Positions 42,248 to 50,781 of a stretch of DNA of 64,000 nucleotides are shown one piece after another (positions within the stretch are counted from its first letter, which is position 1; each line of letters begins with the position of its first letter). The position numbers and the translations under genes were made by a program. The notes under the pieces were generated by a model, which was not told where the DNA came from, did not search any database, and saw only the letters and a list, made by a program, of their open reading frames with translations. The stretch comes from Jiangella alba (lineage in GTDB: Bacteria; Actinomycetota; Actinomycetes; Jiangellales; Jiangellaceae): positions 1,853,501-1,917,500 of the forward strand of contig NZ_FNUC01000003.1 in assembly GCF_900106035.1 (NCBI RefSeq), read 5' to 3'.

Positions 42248-44902
42248 CTACTCCGCCAGGCGGGATTCCAGCGCGGTGGCCTCCTGGTGCCGGCCCTGCG
42301 CTTCCAGGCGGTCCACCAGGAGCCACCCGGCTCGGTGCCACAGCTCGTGGCCGGCGGGGAGGCTGGCGAAGAGCTGCTCGACCGGCTGCACGTCGGTGCT
42401 GCCGTACTCGGCGATCAGCAGGCGGGCCTGGGCGTGCATGTCGTCATACCCGCCCCGTTCGTAGAGCTCCGCGGCCTGAGTCGCGTACCGGACGGCGGTG
42501 TCCGTCTCGCCGCGCCGCAGGGCGATCATCGCCAGATCCCACTCGACGCCGGCAGTCTGGAAGAGCACCTCCTGATCCGCGGACGGGAGCGTGCCGAGCA
42601 CCGCGCGGGCGCGTTCGATCAGCTCCACCGACTGGTCGACCTCGCCGACGCGCTGAGCCGACTGCGCCGCGAGCCGGACGGCCTGCACGTGCTCGACGGG
42701 CTGCTCGGCGGCCTCGTAGGACGACGCGGCCGCAAGGAATGCGTCGACCGCCGCGCCGTCGCGATCGAGCTGCTGCAGCAGCAGGCCCTCATCCTGACGG
42801 ACCATGCCCAGCCAGGCGGGATGCGCCTCAGAAGGCGCAGCGGCCAGCAGCTCCCGTGCCTTCGTCAGCGCGGACTCGAGCTCACCCAGAGCGCGGTAGG
42901 CATCGATGAGCAGGCCGCGGACGTCGGCCAGCGGATCGGCGAGTTCGGGAACGTCGCCCAGCACCGGAAGCGCCTCCTCACCGGTCTCCGCCGCCTCGAG
43001 GGGGCGTCCGGTCATCAGGTACGCGCGGGTCAGTTGCACCTGAGCCAGCGCGACCTGTGCCTCCTGGCCCGGGTTCCCCGTCCCCAGCGCGACCGCCTCG
43101 GACAGATCCTCGGCCGCCTCCGCCGGACGTTCCAGCACGAGCCGAAGCCACCCGCGCTGCTTGTACGCGAAGAACCGCTGCGAATCGGCCGAGCCGCCGA
43201 GGGCGGCGGTCGCGGCGGCCTCCGCCTCCTCGAAACGTTCCAGCCGTGCCAGCACGTCGCACTCGACCATCGCTCCGGCCGCCCGGAGATCCTCGTCGAC
43301 GCCGGTGCGCTGACGGAGCCCGGCGAGCTCGCGGAGGGCGTCGTCGGACCGGTCCGCCGCCGCGTAGATGGTCGCCAGCGAGTACTGCCAGTGCGCGCGG
43401 CGGTGTGGCTCGTCGTTGGCCACGAGCCAGCGCAATGGTTCCTCGGACGTCGCGAGGCCCTCGTCGACCTGACCGGTCCAGCACAGCACCCGGCCGATGC
43501 GGCCGCGATCGCGCAGCACGCGGACCTCCTCGCCCGTCTCGGTGTACAGCGCGATCGCCTCGCGCCACGCCTCCAGCGCGAGCTCCGGGTCGTCCTGCGC
43601 CAGAAGGCCGCGGCCGTCCAGCACGCGCGCCCGGTCCGCGGGCGTCCACTCGCTCTCCGGCACCTCCTCCTCGAACGCTCGCCACGCGGCAGTGGCTTCC
43701 TCCGGCACTCCCCGCTGCCAGGCGTCCTCCGCCCGATCCAGCCAGCCGCGCCCGGTGGGCGCCGCCGGCTCGGACACCTCCGCCGCGGGTGCGGGCGCGG
43801 CCTGCCGGGGTCGCCGGGCCCGCCGCGCGGTCTCCGACAACGGCAGGAACTCGACCCAGGGCTCGGCCGTCAGCACCGCCTGGATCACCTCGCTGTGGTG
43901 CGTCGTGCCGTTCCGCTCGTCGAACTGCGCCGCGCTGCCCAGCGCACGCTCGGCCAGTCGCTCGCCCAGCTCCGCCGCGGGAGCGGTCTCGCCCTTCGGC
44001 AGCCGGACCGTCAGGTCGCCCACGCGGGCGAGCGCATGAGCGGCCGCGGCGGCGAACGTCATCGCCGCGTACGGCGACGGCGGATCGTCGTACTCGTTCA
44101 GGTGCCGCTCGATCAGCTCGACGGCCTTCGGTTCGTTGCCGGTCCGGGCCAGGAAGGCGATGTGCTCCCCATGCAGGCCCAGGTCGCCGACCTGGACGCG
44201 ATGGAGCCGGTAGGCCTTCCGGTGCGCGTCGACGGCCTCGGCGTGCATGCCTTCGGCCATGTACGCGGGCAGCAACGCGGTCAGCAGGTCCTGCGGTTGT
44301 CCGTTGCAGTTCAGCGGCCCGCTCAGCGCGCTCACCGCCAGCGCGACGGCGTCCGCCGTCCTGCCGACGGCGGTCAAGTGGTGCACCTTGCTCGTGGGGT
44401 CGCAACCGGCGCAGTCCGACAGCGCGTCGCGGGGCGCGGTCGACCAGAGCCGGAACTGCTCGGCCGCTGCCACCGTGTCACCGATGTGGTGTGCGACCAG
44501 CCAGCGGTGGTGATGGACGGCGTGCATGCTGTGGCCGGCGAGCTGCCACCGCCGCTCCATGTCGTCCAGCACGTCGTACGCGCGGTCCAGCGGGACCTCG
44601 GGGAACTTGGTCATCGTGCTGGGCGCGTACTTGAAGCACCAGTGGAACGAGTGCGAGTAGCGCTGGTACCGGCCCGGCTCGGCGTCCCAGTCGGCCACGC
44701 ACCGCGCGAACGGCACCAGCGACTTCCGTGGCTCACCACCCAGCACGTACGCCGTCACCAGTGCCAGCCGGCTGTAGAACCCGAGGTCGTCCTCACCGGC
44801 CGCATCGGCCCGCCGCACGACGTCCTCGAGCAGCGCGGACCGTGCCTTCCCGTACGGCGTGCTCTCGGCGCGCTGTAGGCGGTCGATCAGGTCCTGGTTC
44901 AT
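42248..44902 (-). CDS. Large TPR-superhelix protein paired with Hsp90
   Basis: The protein has 884 residues, all helical, built of tetratricopeptide-like repeats spread over its length (for example AYLMTGRPLEAAETGEEALPVL and the 34-residue spacing around it). No catalytic domain is recognisable. The ATG 44902 overlaps the Hsp90 stop (ATGA); the open frame upstream of it is only the antisense shadow within the Hsp90 gene. A Cys pair (DCAGCD) lies near residue 165. In eukaryotes TPR proteins are classical Hsp90 partners, so a direct partnership is a reasonable inference. Confidence 0.8.
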   Translation of the reverse strand: MNQDLIDRLQRAESTPYGKARSALLEDVVRRADAAGEDDLGFYSRLALVTAYVLGGEPRKSLVPFARCVADWDAEPGRYQRYSHSFHWCFKYAPSTMTKFPEVPLDRAYDVLDDMERRWQLAGHSMHAVHHHRWLVAHHIGDTVAAAEQFRLWSTAPRDALSDCAGCDPTSKVHHLTAVGRTADAVALAVSALSGPLNCNGQPQDLLTALLPAYMAEGMHAEAVDAHRKAYRLHRVQVGDLGLHGEHIAFLARTGNEPKAVELIERHLNEYDDPPSPYAAMTFAAAAAHALARVGDLTVRLPKGETAPAAELGERLAERALGSAAQFDERNGTTHHSEVIQAVLTAEPWVEFLPLSETARRARRPRQAAPAPAAEVSEPAAPTGRGWLDRAEDAWQRGVPEEATAAWRAFEEEVPESEWTPADRARVLDGRGLLAQDDPELALEAWREAIALYTETGEEVRVLRDRGRIGRVLCWTGQVDEGLATSEEPLRWLVANDEPHRRAHWQYSLATIYAAADRSDDALRELAGLRQRTGVDEDLRAAGAMVECDVLARLERFEEAEAAATAALGGSADSQRFFAYKQRGWLRLVLERPAEAAEDLSEAVALGTGNPGQEAQVALAQVQLTRAYLMTGRPLEAAETGEEALPVLGDVPELADPLADVRGLLIDAYRALGELESALTKARELLAAAPSEAHPAWLGMVRQDEGLLLQQLDRDGAAVDAFLAAASSYEAAEQPVEHVQAVRLAAQSAQRVGEVDQSVELIERARAVLGTLPSADQEVLFQTAGVEWDLAMIALRRGETDTAVRYATQAAELYERGGYDDMHAQARLLIAEYGSTDVQPVEQLFASLPAGHELWHRAGWLLVDRLEAQGRHQEATALESRLAE

Positions 44903-46668
44903 CGGGTCGGGTCCTCCTGGGCAGGCACGGCCTGGTCGAGCAGACCGAGGAACGAACGGTTCACCAGCGCGGAGTCGGCCGGGCTGATCGGGTGGTAACC
45001 GAGCATCAACGCCTGCCCGTACAAGCCTTCGACGGCGAGCCTGGCGAGATCGCGGTCGCCCATGGACGTCATGCGCCGGACGAGCGGGCTGCGGTGGTTC
45101 AGCACCAGCTGCGGGCGGCTGTCGTCGTGGGTGTCGAGGGCTCCGAGCACCTCCGACCAGAGTGCGTCGGCACGCTCCTGGGTGGCTCGGAGCTCGCCCG
45201 CGAACTGTGCGGAGCGGTCCACGAGGTAGAGCGCGGGCAGGCTGGCCGGCTCGAAGGCGCGGACCACGACCTCGCAGCCGACCGGGTCCAGCGCGTCCTG
45301 GGCCAGTTGGACGAACGGGCGCAGCCGCAGCTCGGTGACCGGGTCCAGATCGTCGAAGCGGGTGCTGAGCTCGGTCGGGTCGAACCTGGTGGTGGCAAGG
45401 CCCGGCACCACCTGGCCGAGCCGTTCGAGCAGCTCGCTGTCGTAGGTGTAGCCGCCGTTCACCAGGGTGATCTGCTGCGCGGCCGCGACGGCTGCCAGCT
45501 GGCGGAACTCTTCGGTCGTGGCGACGTAGCGGATGACCCCCGAGCGCTCCTGCAGTTCGGCGGTCGTCATGCGGCCCTGGCTGGTCTCGAACCGCAGCCA
45601 GCGGTGGACGAGCCGCAGCATCTCGTCGTCGTGCAGCGCCAGCGCCTTCACCCCGAGGTGGTGGATGCCGAGGAACGTGTCGAGTCGGGACGGGTTGGTG
45701 CGTCCGAGCCGGACCAGCCACCCGCGCAGCTGCGCGCCCAGTGCGTCGCGGGTGGCCTCGAGGTCGCCGTCGTCGAAGAGCGCCTCCCGGCTCGCCGTCG
45801 GGCGCAGCTCGGAGGTGTCGATGACCGCGCGGACGAAGAAGGCCCAGTCGGGCAGCAGCCCCTCGACGTTCTCGGCGAGCAGCATGCGCTTCAGGTACAC
45901 GCGGTGCTTCGCGCGCTCGACCGGGTTGGCGGCGAACGGCAGCACGAAGGCGACGCCGGTCAGCCCGGCGGCCGGGTTGTTCAGGTGGATGACGTCGAAC
46001 GGCGTGAACCCGAGCGTGTCCTGGGCGTAGCCGACGAGGGCCGCGCGCTGGGCGCCGCCGACACCTTCCCATGGCGCCGTCCCGTCGGTGACCTGCTCGC
46101 CGTCGACGCGGATCTCGATCGGCAGGAGCTCACCGAAGAGCCGGATCAGCTCGATGACCGTGGCCCGCGCGTACCACTGCTCCGCACCACGCCGGGCCGT
46201 GAGCGTCACCGTCGTGCCGGCCTCGGAGCGGTCCGCCGCCTCCGCGATCGTGTAGCTCCCGTCGGCCGCGCCGACCCAGCGGGTGGCCGGGCCGCCGGCG
46301 GGCTGGGTGACGACCTCGATCTCGTCGGCGACCATGAACGCGGACAGAAGGCCGATCCCGAACTGGCCGATGAACTCGGTCCGGGCGAAGCCGATCTCGT
46401 CGCGCTTCGAGCTGCGCCCGATCGTCGCCAGCAGCTCGCGCACCTCGTCCGGCCGCAGCCCGATGCCGGTGTCAGCGATGCTCAGGACGTCGTCCGCCGT
46501 CCGCACATCGATGCGCCGCGGCGCCTCGGGATCGCCGGCCTGCCGAGCGGTGATCGCGTCGACGGCGTTCTGCAGCAGTTCCCGCAGATACACCCGCGGA
46601 CTGCTGTACAGATGGTTGCTCAACAGGTCGACGATTCCCCGCAGATCGACCCGAAAGTTCTCATTCAC
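44899..46668 (-). CDS. Hsp90-family (HtpG-like) chaperone
   Basis: The protein has 589 residues. The GHKL ATPase motifs are ELLQNAVDA (30-38, with the ATP-Mg Asn and Asp), DTGIG (66-70) and GQFGIG (101-106). The middle domain includes an R-x-x-N-P-A-A-G-L segment. The C-terminus differs from standard HtpG and carries no MEEVD. It starts with GTG 46668, 9 bp after the alcohol dehydrogenase stop. Actinobacteria usually have a separate HtpG, so this may be a specialised copy working with the TPR protein translated next. Confidence 0.87.
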   Translation of the reverse strand: MNENFRVDLRGIVDLLSNHLYSSPRVYLRELLQNAVDAITARQAGDPEAPRRIDVRTADDVLSIADTGIGLRPDEVRELLATIGRSSKRDEIGFARTEFIGQFGIGLLSAFMVADEIEVVTQPAGGPATRWVGAADGSYTIAEAADRSEAGTTVTLTARRGAEQWYARATVIELIRLFGELLPIEIRVDGEQVTDGTAPWEGVGGAQRAALVGYAQDTLGFTPFDVIHLNNPAAGLTGVAFVLPFAANPVERAKHRVYLKRMLLAENVEGLLPDWAFFVRAVIDTSELRPTASREALFDDGDLEATRDALGAQLRGWLVRLGRTNPSRLDTFLGIHHLGVKALALHDDEMLRLVHRWLRFETSQGRMTTAELQERSGVIRYVATTEEFRQLAAVAAAQQITLVNGGYTYDSELLERLGQVVPGLATTRFDPTELSTRFDDLDPVTELRLRPFVQLAQDALDPVGCEVVVRAFEPASLPALYLVDRSAQFAGELRATQERADALWSEVLGALDTHDDSRPQLVLNHRSPLVRRMTSMGDRDLARLAVEGLYGQALMLGYHPISPADSALVNRSFLGLLDQAVPAQEDPTR

Positions 46669-46677
46669 GCAGGCAAC

Positions 46678-47790
46678 CTACGGCATCCTGGGCCTGATCA
46701 GCTGACGGACGGCCTGGCCGTCGGCGAGTGCGTCCATCGCCTGGTTGATCTCGCCGAGGGCGAGCTCCGACGTCGCGAGGTGTTCGACCGGGAGGCGGCC
46801 GTCGCGCCACCAGTCGACGTACATCGGGATGTCGTGGGACGGGACGGACGAGCCGAGGTAGCTGCCGATCACGCTGCGTGCCTCGGCCACCAGGGCGAGC
46901 GGGGAGATCCGGGCCAGCCGGTCCGGCGGCGGCAGGCCGACGGTCACCGTGCGCCCGCCCGGAGCGGTGGCCGCCAGCGCCGCCTCGAACGCCGGCACCG
47001 ACCCGGTCGCGTCGACGACCAGGTCGGCGAGGCGGCCGGCGGCGGCCGCCTGATCGGGCGTCATCGCCTCGGTGGCGCCGAGCCGCAGCGCGAGCTCCCG
47101 CTTGTGCTCGACGGGGTCGACGGCGACGAGGCGGGACGCCCCGGCAGCGGCGGCGACGAGCACCGCGGCCAGCCCGACGCCCCCGAGCCCGACGACGGCC
47201 ACCCGATCGCCGGAACGCATCGCGCCCGCGTTGACCACCGCTCCACCGCCGGTCAGCACGGCGCAGCCGAGCAGGGCGGCGACGGCGGCCGGCACGTCGT
47301 CGTCGACGGGGACGACCGAGCCGCGATCCACCACCGCGTGCGTCGCGAACGCCGAGACACCCAGGTGGTGCAGCACGGGGTGGCCGCGCCGGGACAGCCG
47401 GGTGCCGCCGCCGATCAGCGTCCCTGCCGCGTTGGCGGCCGACCCCGGCTCGCACGGGATCCGCCCGCCGGACCGGCACCCGGCGCACCCGCCACAGGCC
47501 GGCAGGAACACCAGCACCACCCGCCGGCCCGGCGCCAGGTCGTCGACGTCGTCGCCGGCGTCGACGACCCGTCCGGCCGCCTCGTGCCCGAGCAGCATCG
47601 GCACCGGGCGGGGGCGCTGGCCGTCGACCACCGACAGATCGGAGTGGCACACTCCGGCGGCCTCGATCTCGACCAGCACCTCGCCCGGGCCGGGCGGAGC
47701 GAGGTCGAGCTCGGCCACGGTCAGCGGCCGAGTCGACCAGTACGGGCGCCCGCGGCCGGGCTCCTCCAGCACGGCGCCCGTGATCCTCAT
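46678..47790 (-). CDS. Zinc-dependent alcohol dehydrogenase (MDR family)
   Basis: The protein has 370 residues. GVCHSD and GHEAAG are catalytic-zinc motifs, and CGGCAGC with a later Cys gives the four-Cys structural zinc site. The nucleotide fold shows GLGGVG followed by VDP, favouring NAD. The ATG at 47790 with GAGG 7 bp upstream is preferred over the upstream in-frame GTG. It starts 8 bp after the sialidase-like gene stop, so it is probably in the same operon and may oxidise a sugar-derived or other alcohol. Confidence 0.86.
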   Translation of the reverse strand: MRITGAVLEEPGRGRPYWSTRPLTVAELDLAPPGPGEVLVEIEAAGVCHSDLSVVDGQRPRPVPMLLGHEAAGRVVDAGDDVDDLAPGRRVVLVFLPACGGCAGCRSGGRIPCEPGSAANAAGTLIGGGTRLSRRGHPVLHHLGVSAFATHAVVDRGSVVPVDDDVPAAVAALLGCAVLTGGGAVVNAGAMRSGDRVAVVGLGGVGLAAVLVAAAAGASRLVAVDPVEHKRELALRLGATEAMTPDQAAAAGRLADLVVDATGSVPAFEAALAATAPGGRTVTVGLPPPDRLARISPLALVAEARSVIGSYLGSSVPSHDIPMYVDWWRDGRLPVEHLATSELALGEINQAMDALADGQAVRQLIRPRMP

Positions 47791-47797
47791 CGGAACC

Positions 47798-50761
47798 TCA
47801 CAGTCCGGCGCACTGACCACTCCTGCGGCCGGTGACGTCGTTGTCGCCGCCGTCGATCTCCGGCGTGTTGTCGCTGCAGCGCAGCTGCCCGATGATCCGG
47901 TTGCCGCCGAGGTAGGCCGAGGACGCGAACGTGTTGGCGGTCAGCGTGACCGCTCCGGTGATCCGGTTGCCCGCCACCCGGATCGTCGACGTGTTCGCGT
48001 CCAGGCTCAGCGGGCCGGTGATCGTGTTCGGCCCGCAGTCGTGTCCGTCCGCCTGGCCGATCAGCACCGGGCCGGTGCTGCCGCTCACCGCGACCCGCCC
48101 GGTCAGGGTCGAGTCGCAGACGGAGATCGCGGCGGCGCCGCCGGAGGTCAGCGGCCCGGCGACCCGGCTGTCCCGCACCGACACGGACGCGCCGGCCTCG
48201 ACGGTGACCGGCCCGGCGATGGTGGCGCCGGTGACGCAGGTGGTGCCGTCGCCGTCGACGGTCAGCGGCCCGGCGACCGGCCCGGTGACGACGGTGTCGC
48301 ACGTCCGGGCGGCGAACTCGAGGGAGATGTCCTCGCGCGGGTCGTCCAGGACGAACGTGTACGCCGCGTCGGTGTACGGGTGCGTCACCTTGAGGTACCG
48401 GTCGGTGACGGCGAGGTCGTCGAACCGGTGCACGATCCGGCCGTCCTCCACGCGGGACGCGAACGACCAGCCGGTCACCTCGGTGAAGTGCACGTTGTCG
48501 GGGCTCGTCCACAGCCGGTAGTCGGACCGCTTCAGCCGGGTGCTCCCCGCGCTGTCCCGCAGCTCCAGCGCGGACACCACCTCGCCCGCCGGGACCGCCA
48601 CGTCCAGGCCGAGGCCGCGGGACCGGTAGTCCAGCGCGATCGGCGTGGGCGCGCAGGCGTCGTCCCAGTTCGCGACGTGCCGGGTGGCCGGTGACACGTC
48701 CAGTTCGGCCGCGCCGATGCGGAACGGCCGGGCCGTGGGTTCGGCGCCGCTCAGCTCGACGGAGTCGCCGTTGCGCACGCCCGCCTCGGCCAGCGTGTCG
48801 CCGGGATCGAGGACCCGGCCGTCCTCGTCGCGCAGGCGCAGCGGCTGATCGGCGCGGCAGCTCAACGCCGGCGCCTGGGTCGCGACGAACTCGCCGACGG
48901 TCGTGCCGGCCGGCTGCACGGCGTTCTTCGCCGACAGCGCCCAGGTCCACTCCGCGCGGTCGGCCCGGTGCACGAACACGTTCGGGTCGCTCTCCTGGCG
49001 CTCCTCGGCCGCGGCGGCCTGCGCCCGGCACTCGTCGGGTGCGGCGTCCTCGAGGACGTTGGCCATGATGTGCCACGGCTTGCCGGGGTCGCCCGGCGGG
49101 ATGTACGGCCGGTCGTCGTCGGAGGCCTGGAAGACCACCAGCACCCGGCGGTCGTCCAGCCGGAGGAAGTCGGGCTCGCCGCCGAGGGTGCCGTAGAAGT
49201 CGTTGCCGTCGGGGTGCTCGAGGGCGAACGGGTCCTGCCAGGTCACGCCCTCGTCGAAGGACACCGCCATGATGGCCTTGCCGAGCTGGGTGATGCCCCG
49301 GGCGCCGAGCACCAGCTTGGTCTGCCCGCCGGCCAGCTCGTCGGTGCAGGGCGCGAAGGCGAACGAGTACGCCGGTGCGACGTAGCCGACCGGCTCCGGG
49401 GTGGACCAGGTGGCGCCGTCGTCGTCGGAGTAGGAGCGGTAGAGCTGCCAGCGCACCGGGTCCACGACGTTCTCGTAGCGGATCTCGGCGACGATGCGGC
49501 CGCTCGGCAGCTGCTGCATGGCGAACTCGGTCGAGCTGGCCCCGAACACGTACGGGTAGAACGGCGGCGAGTGCACCGGGTCGTGCGGGTCGTAGCCGAT
49601 GACCTCGAACTCCGGCCAGGTCCGGCCGCCGTCGAAGGAGCGCAGCACCCCCGACTCGCTGCGCCGCGGGTTGGTCTCCCAGTCCTCGGCGAGCTCCCGG
49701 GTGCCCCAGACGGGCAGCAGCAGCGTGCCGTCCGCGGTCTCGATCATCCGGCCGCCGGCGTCGAACTGCTCGCGGAACGGCACCGGGAAGTCGATCGGCT
49801 CGTCGGTGCCCTCCCAGGTGTGGCCGTTGTCGGTGGAGCGGGCGACGAACTTCACGCCCTCCCGGTCGTTGAACCGGGTGTGGTTGACGGCCTCGCCGTA
49901 GGTCATGACGATCGTGCCGTCGCGCAGCGTCGTCATGCCCCGCGACGACGCGAGGCTGCCGCCCTCGTACCGGTCGCTCGGTGCGGCGATGATCTGCGAC
50001 GGTCCCCACGTGCGGCCTCGGTCGGTGGAGCGGATCAGCCGGACCTCACCGCCGGGGTTGGCGTCGGTGGAGGTGTTGAAGATGATCAGGAAGTCCCCGT
50101 TGGGCGCCTCCGTGATGGCCGGGCGGAAGGCCGACATCGTGTCCGGGTGCTCGACGTCCGGGTAGGTGGCCTCGCTGGTCACCTTCCAGGAGTCGACCAC
50201 GTCCAGGGCCGCGCCCGGGTCCGGCTCGCCCGCCGTGCCGAAGAGGCGGACGTCCTCGGCCGGCTTGTCCACGACGAAGGTGAACGCGGTGTCGTCGTAC
50301 CGGGTGGTGATCTTGACGTAGCGGGCCTCGGCGGACAACCCGGTGAACTCGTGCACGAGCCGGCCGTCCTGCTGCCGCGTGTGCAGCGTCCAGTCGTCCA
50401 GCCGCTGGTAGGACTGGTTGTCGCGGCTGCTCCACAGCGTGTAGTCCGACGCGGTGAGGCGGCTGGTGGCGTCGCGGTCGACGAGCTCGATCCGGCCGAC
50501 CGCCGAGACCGTGCCGAGGTCGGCCACCAGGCTGCGCCGCAGGTAGTCGAGGGCGATCGCGCCGGTGCTGGAGAACGCGCCGCCGACCCGGCCGGTCGCG
50601 GGGTAGGGGTCCGGTCCGAGGACGGCGAAGCTCGCGGCCAGCCGTTCGTCCTCGGCATCGGCCGCGTTGGACGCCGGGGCCGTCACGGCGACGGCGGCCA
50701 GCAGGGTGAGCGCCGCGAGGAGCAGCGCCGTGATCGAGCGTGGTCGTAGGAGCGTGGTCAT
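47798..50761 (-). CDS. Secreted sialidase-type beta-propeller protein
   Basis: The protein has 987 residues with a Sec-type signal peptide. A sugar-binding-like module (about 60-175, containing LDYLRRSLVADLG) is followed by a beta-propeller with five visible Asp boxes, such as STDRGRTW, STDNGHTW, SFDGGRTW and SFDEGVTW. FRPAI near residue 220 resembles the sialidase FRIP motif. A second copy of the module lies at about 705-815, and a parallel beta-helix-like tail with repeated TGP/AGP-L turns closes the protein. It probably hydrolyses or binds a glycan; sialic acid is not certain. Confidence 0.78.
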   Translation of the reverse strand: MTTLLRPRSITALLLAALTLLAAVAVTAPASNAADAEDERLAASFAVLGPDPYPATGRVGGAFSSTGAIALDYLRRSLVADLGTVSAVGRIELVDRDATSRLTASDYTLWSSRDNQSYQRLDDWTLHTRQQDGRLVHEFTGLSAEARYVKITTRYDDTAFTFVVDKPAEDVRLFGTAGEPDPGAALDVVDSWKVTSEATYPDVEHPDTMSAFRPAITEAPNGDFLIIFNTSTDANPGGEVRLIRSTDRGRTWGPSQIIAAPSDRYEGGSLASSRGMTTLRDGTIVMTYGEAVNHTRFNDREGVKFVARSTDNGHTWEGTDEPIDFPVPFREQFDAGGRMIETADGTLLLPVWGTRELAEDWETNPRRSESGVLRSFDGGRTWPEFEVIGYDPHDPVHSPPFYPYVFGASSTEFAMQQLPSGRIVAEIRYENVVDPVRWQLYRSYSDDDGATWSTPEPVGYVAPAYSFAFAPCTDELAGGQTKLVLGARGITQLGKAIMAVSFDEGVTWQDPFALEHPDGNDFYGTLGGEPDFLRLDDRRVLVVFQASDDDRPYIPPGDPGKPWHIMANVLEDAAPDECRAQAAAAEERQESDPNVFVHRADRAEWTWALSAKNAVQPAGTTVGEFVATQAPALSCRADQPLRLRDEDGRVLDPGDTLAEAGVRNGDSVELSGAEPTARPFRIGAAELDVSPATRHVANWDDACAPTPIALDYRSRGLGLDVAVPAGEVVSALELRDSAGSTRLKRSDYRLWTSPDNVHFTEVTGWSFASRVEDGRIVHRFDDLAVTDRYLKVTHPYTDAAYTFVLDDPREDISLEFAARTCDTVVTGPVAGPLTVDGDGTTCVTGATIAGPVTVEAGASVSVRDSRVAGPLTSGGAAAISVCDSTLTGRVAVSGSTGPVLIGQADGHDCGPNTITGPLSLDANTSTIRVAGNRITGAVTLTANTFASSAYLGGNRIIGQLRCSDNTPEIDGGDNDVTGRRSGQCAGL

Positions 50762-50781
50762 GGGTGTCTCACTCCTGCCGT

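Noticed and set aside
44903-46072. N-terminal extension of the TPR protein to 1274 residues
   Set aside because: The extension is antisense-like Arg/Pro-rich sequence in another frame within the Hsp90 gene; ATG 44902 with ATGA overlap is the natural start.
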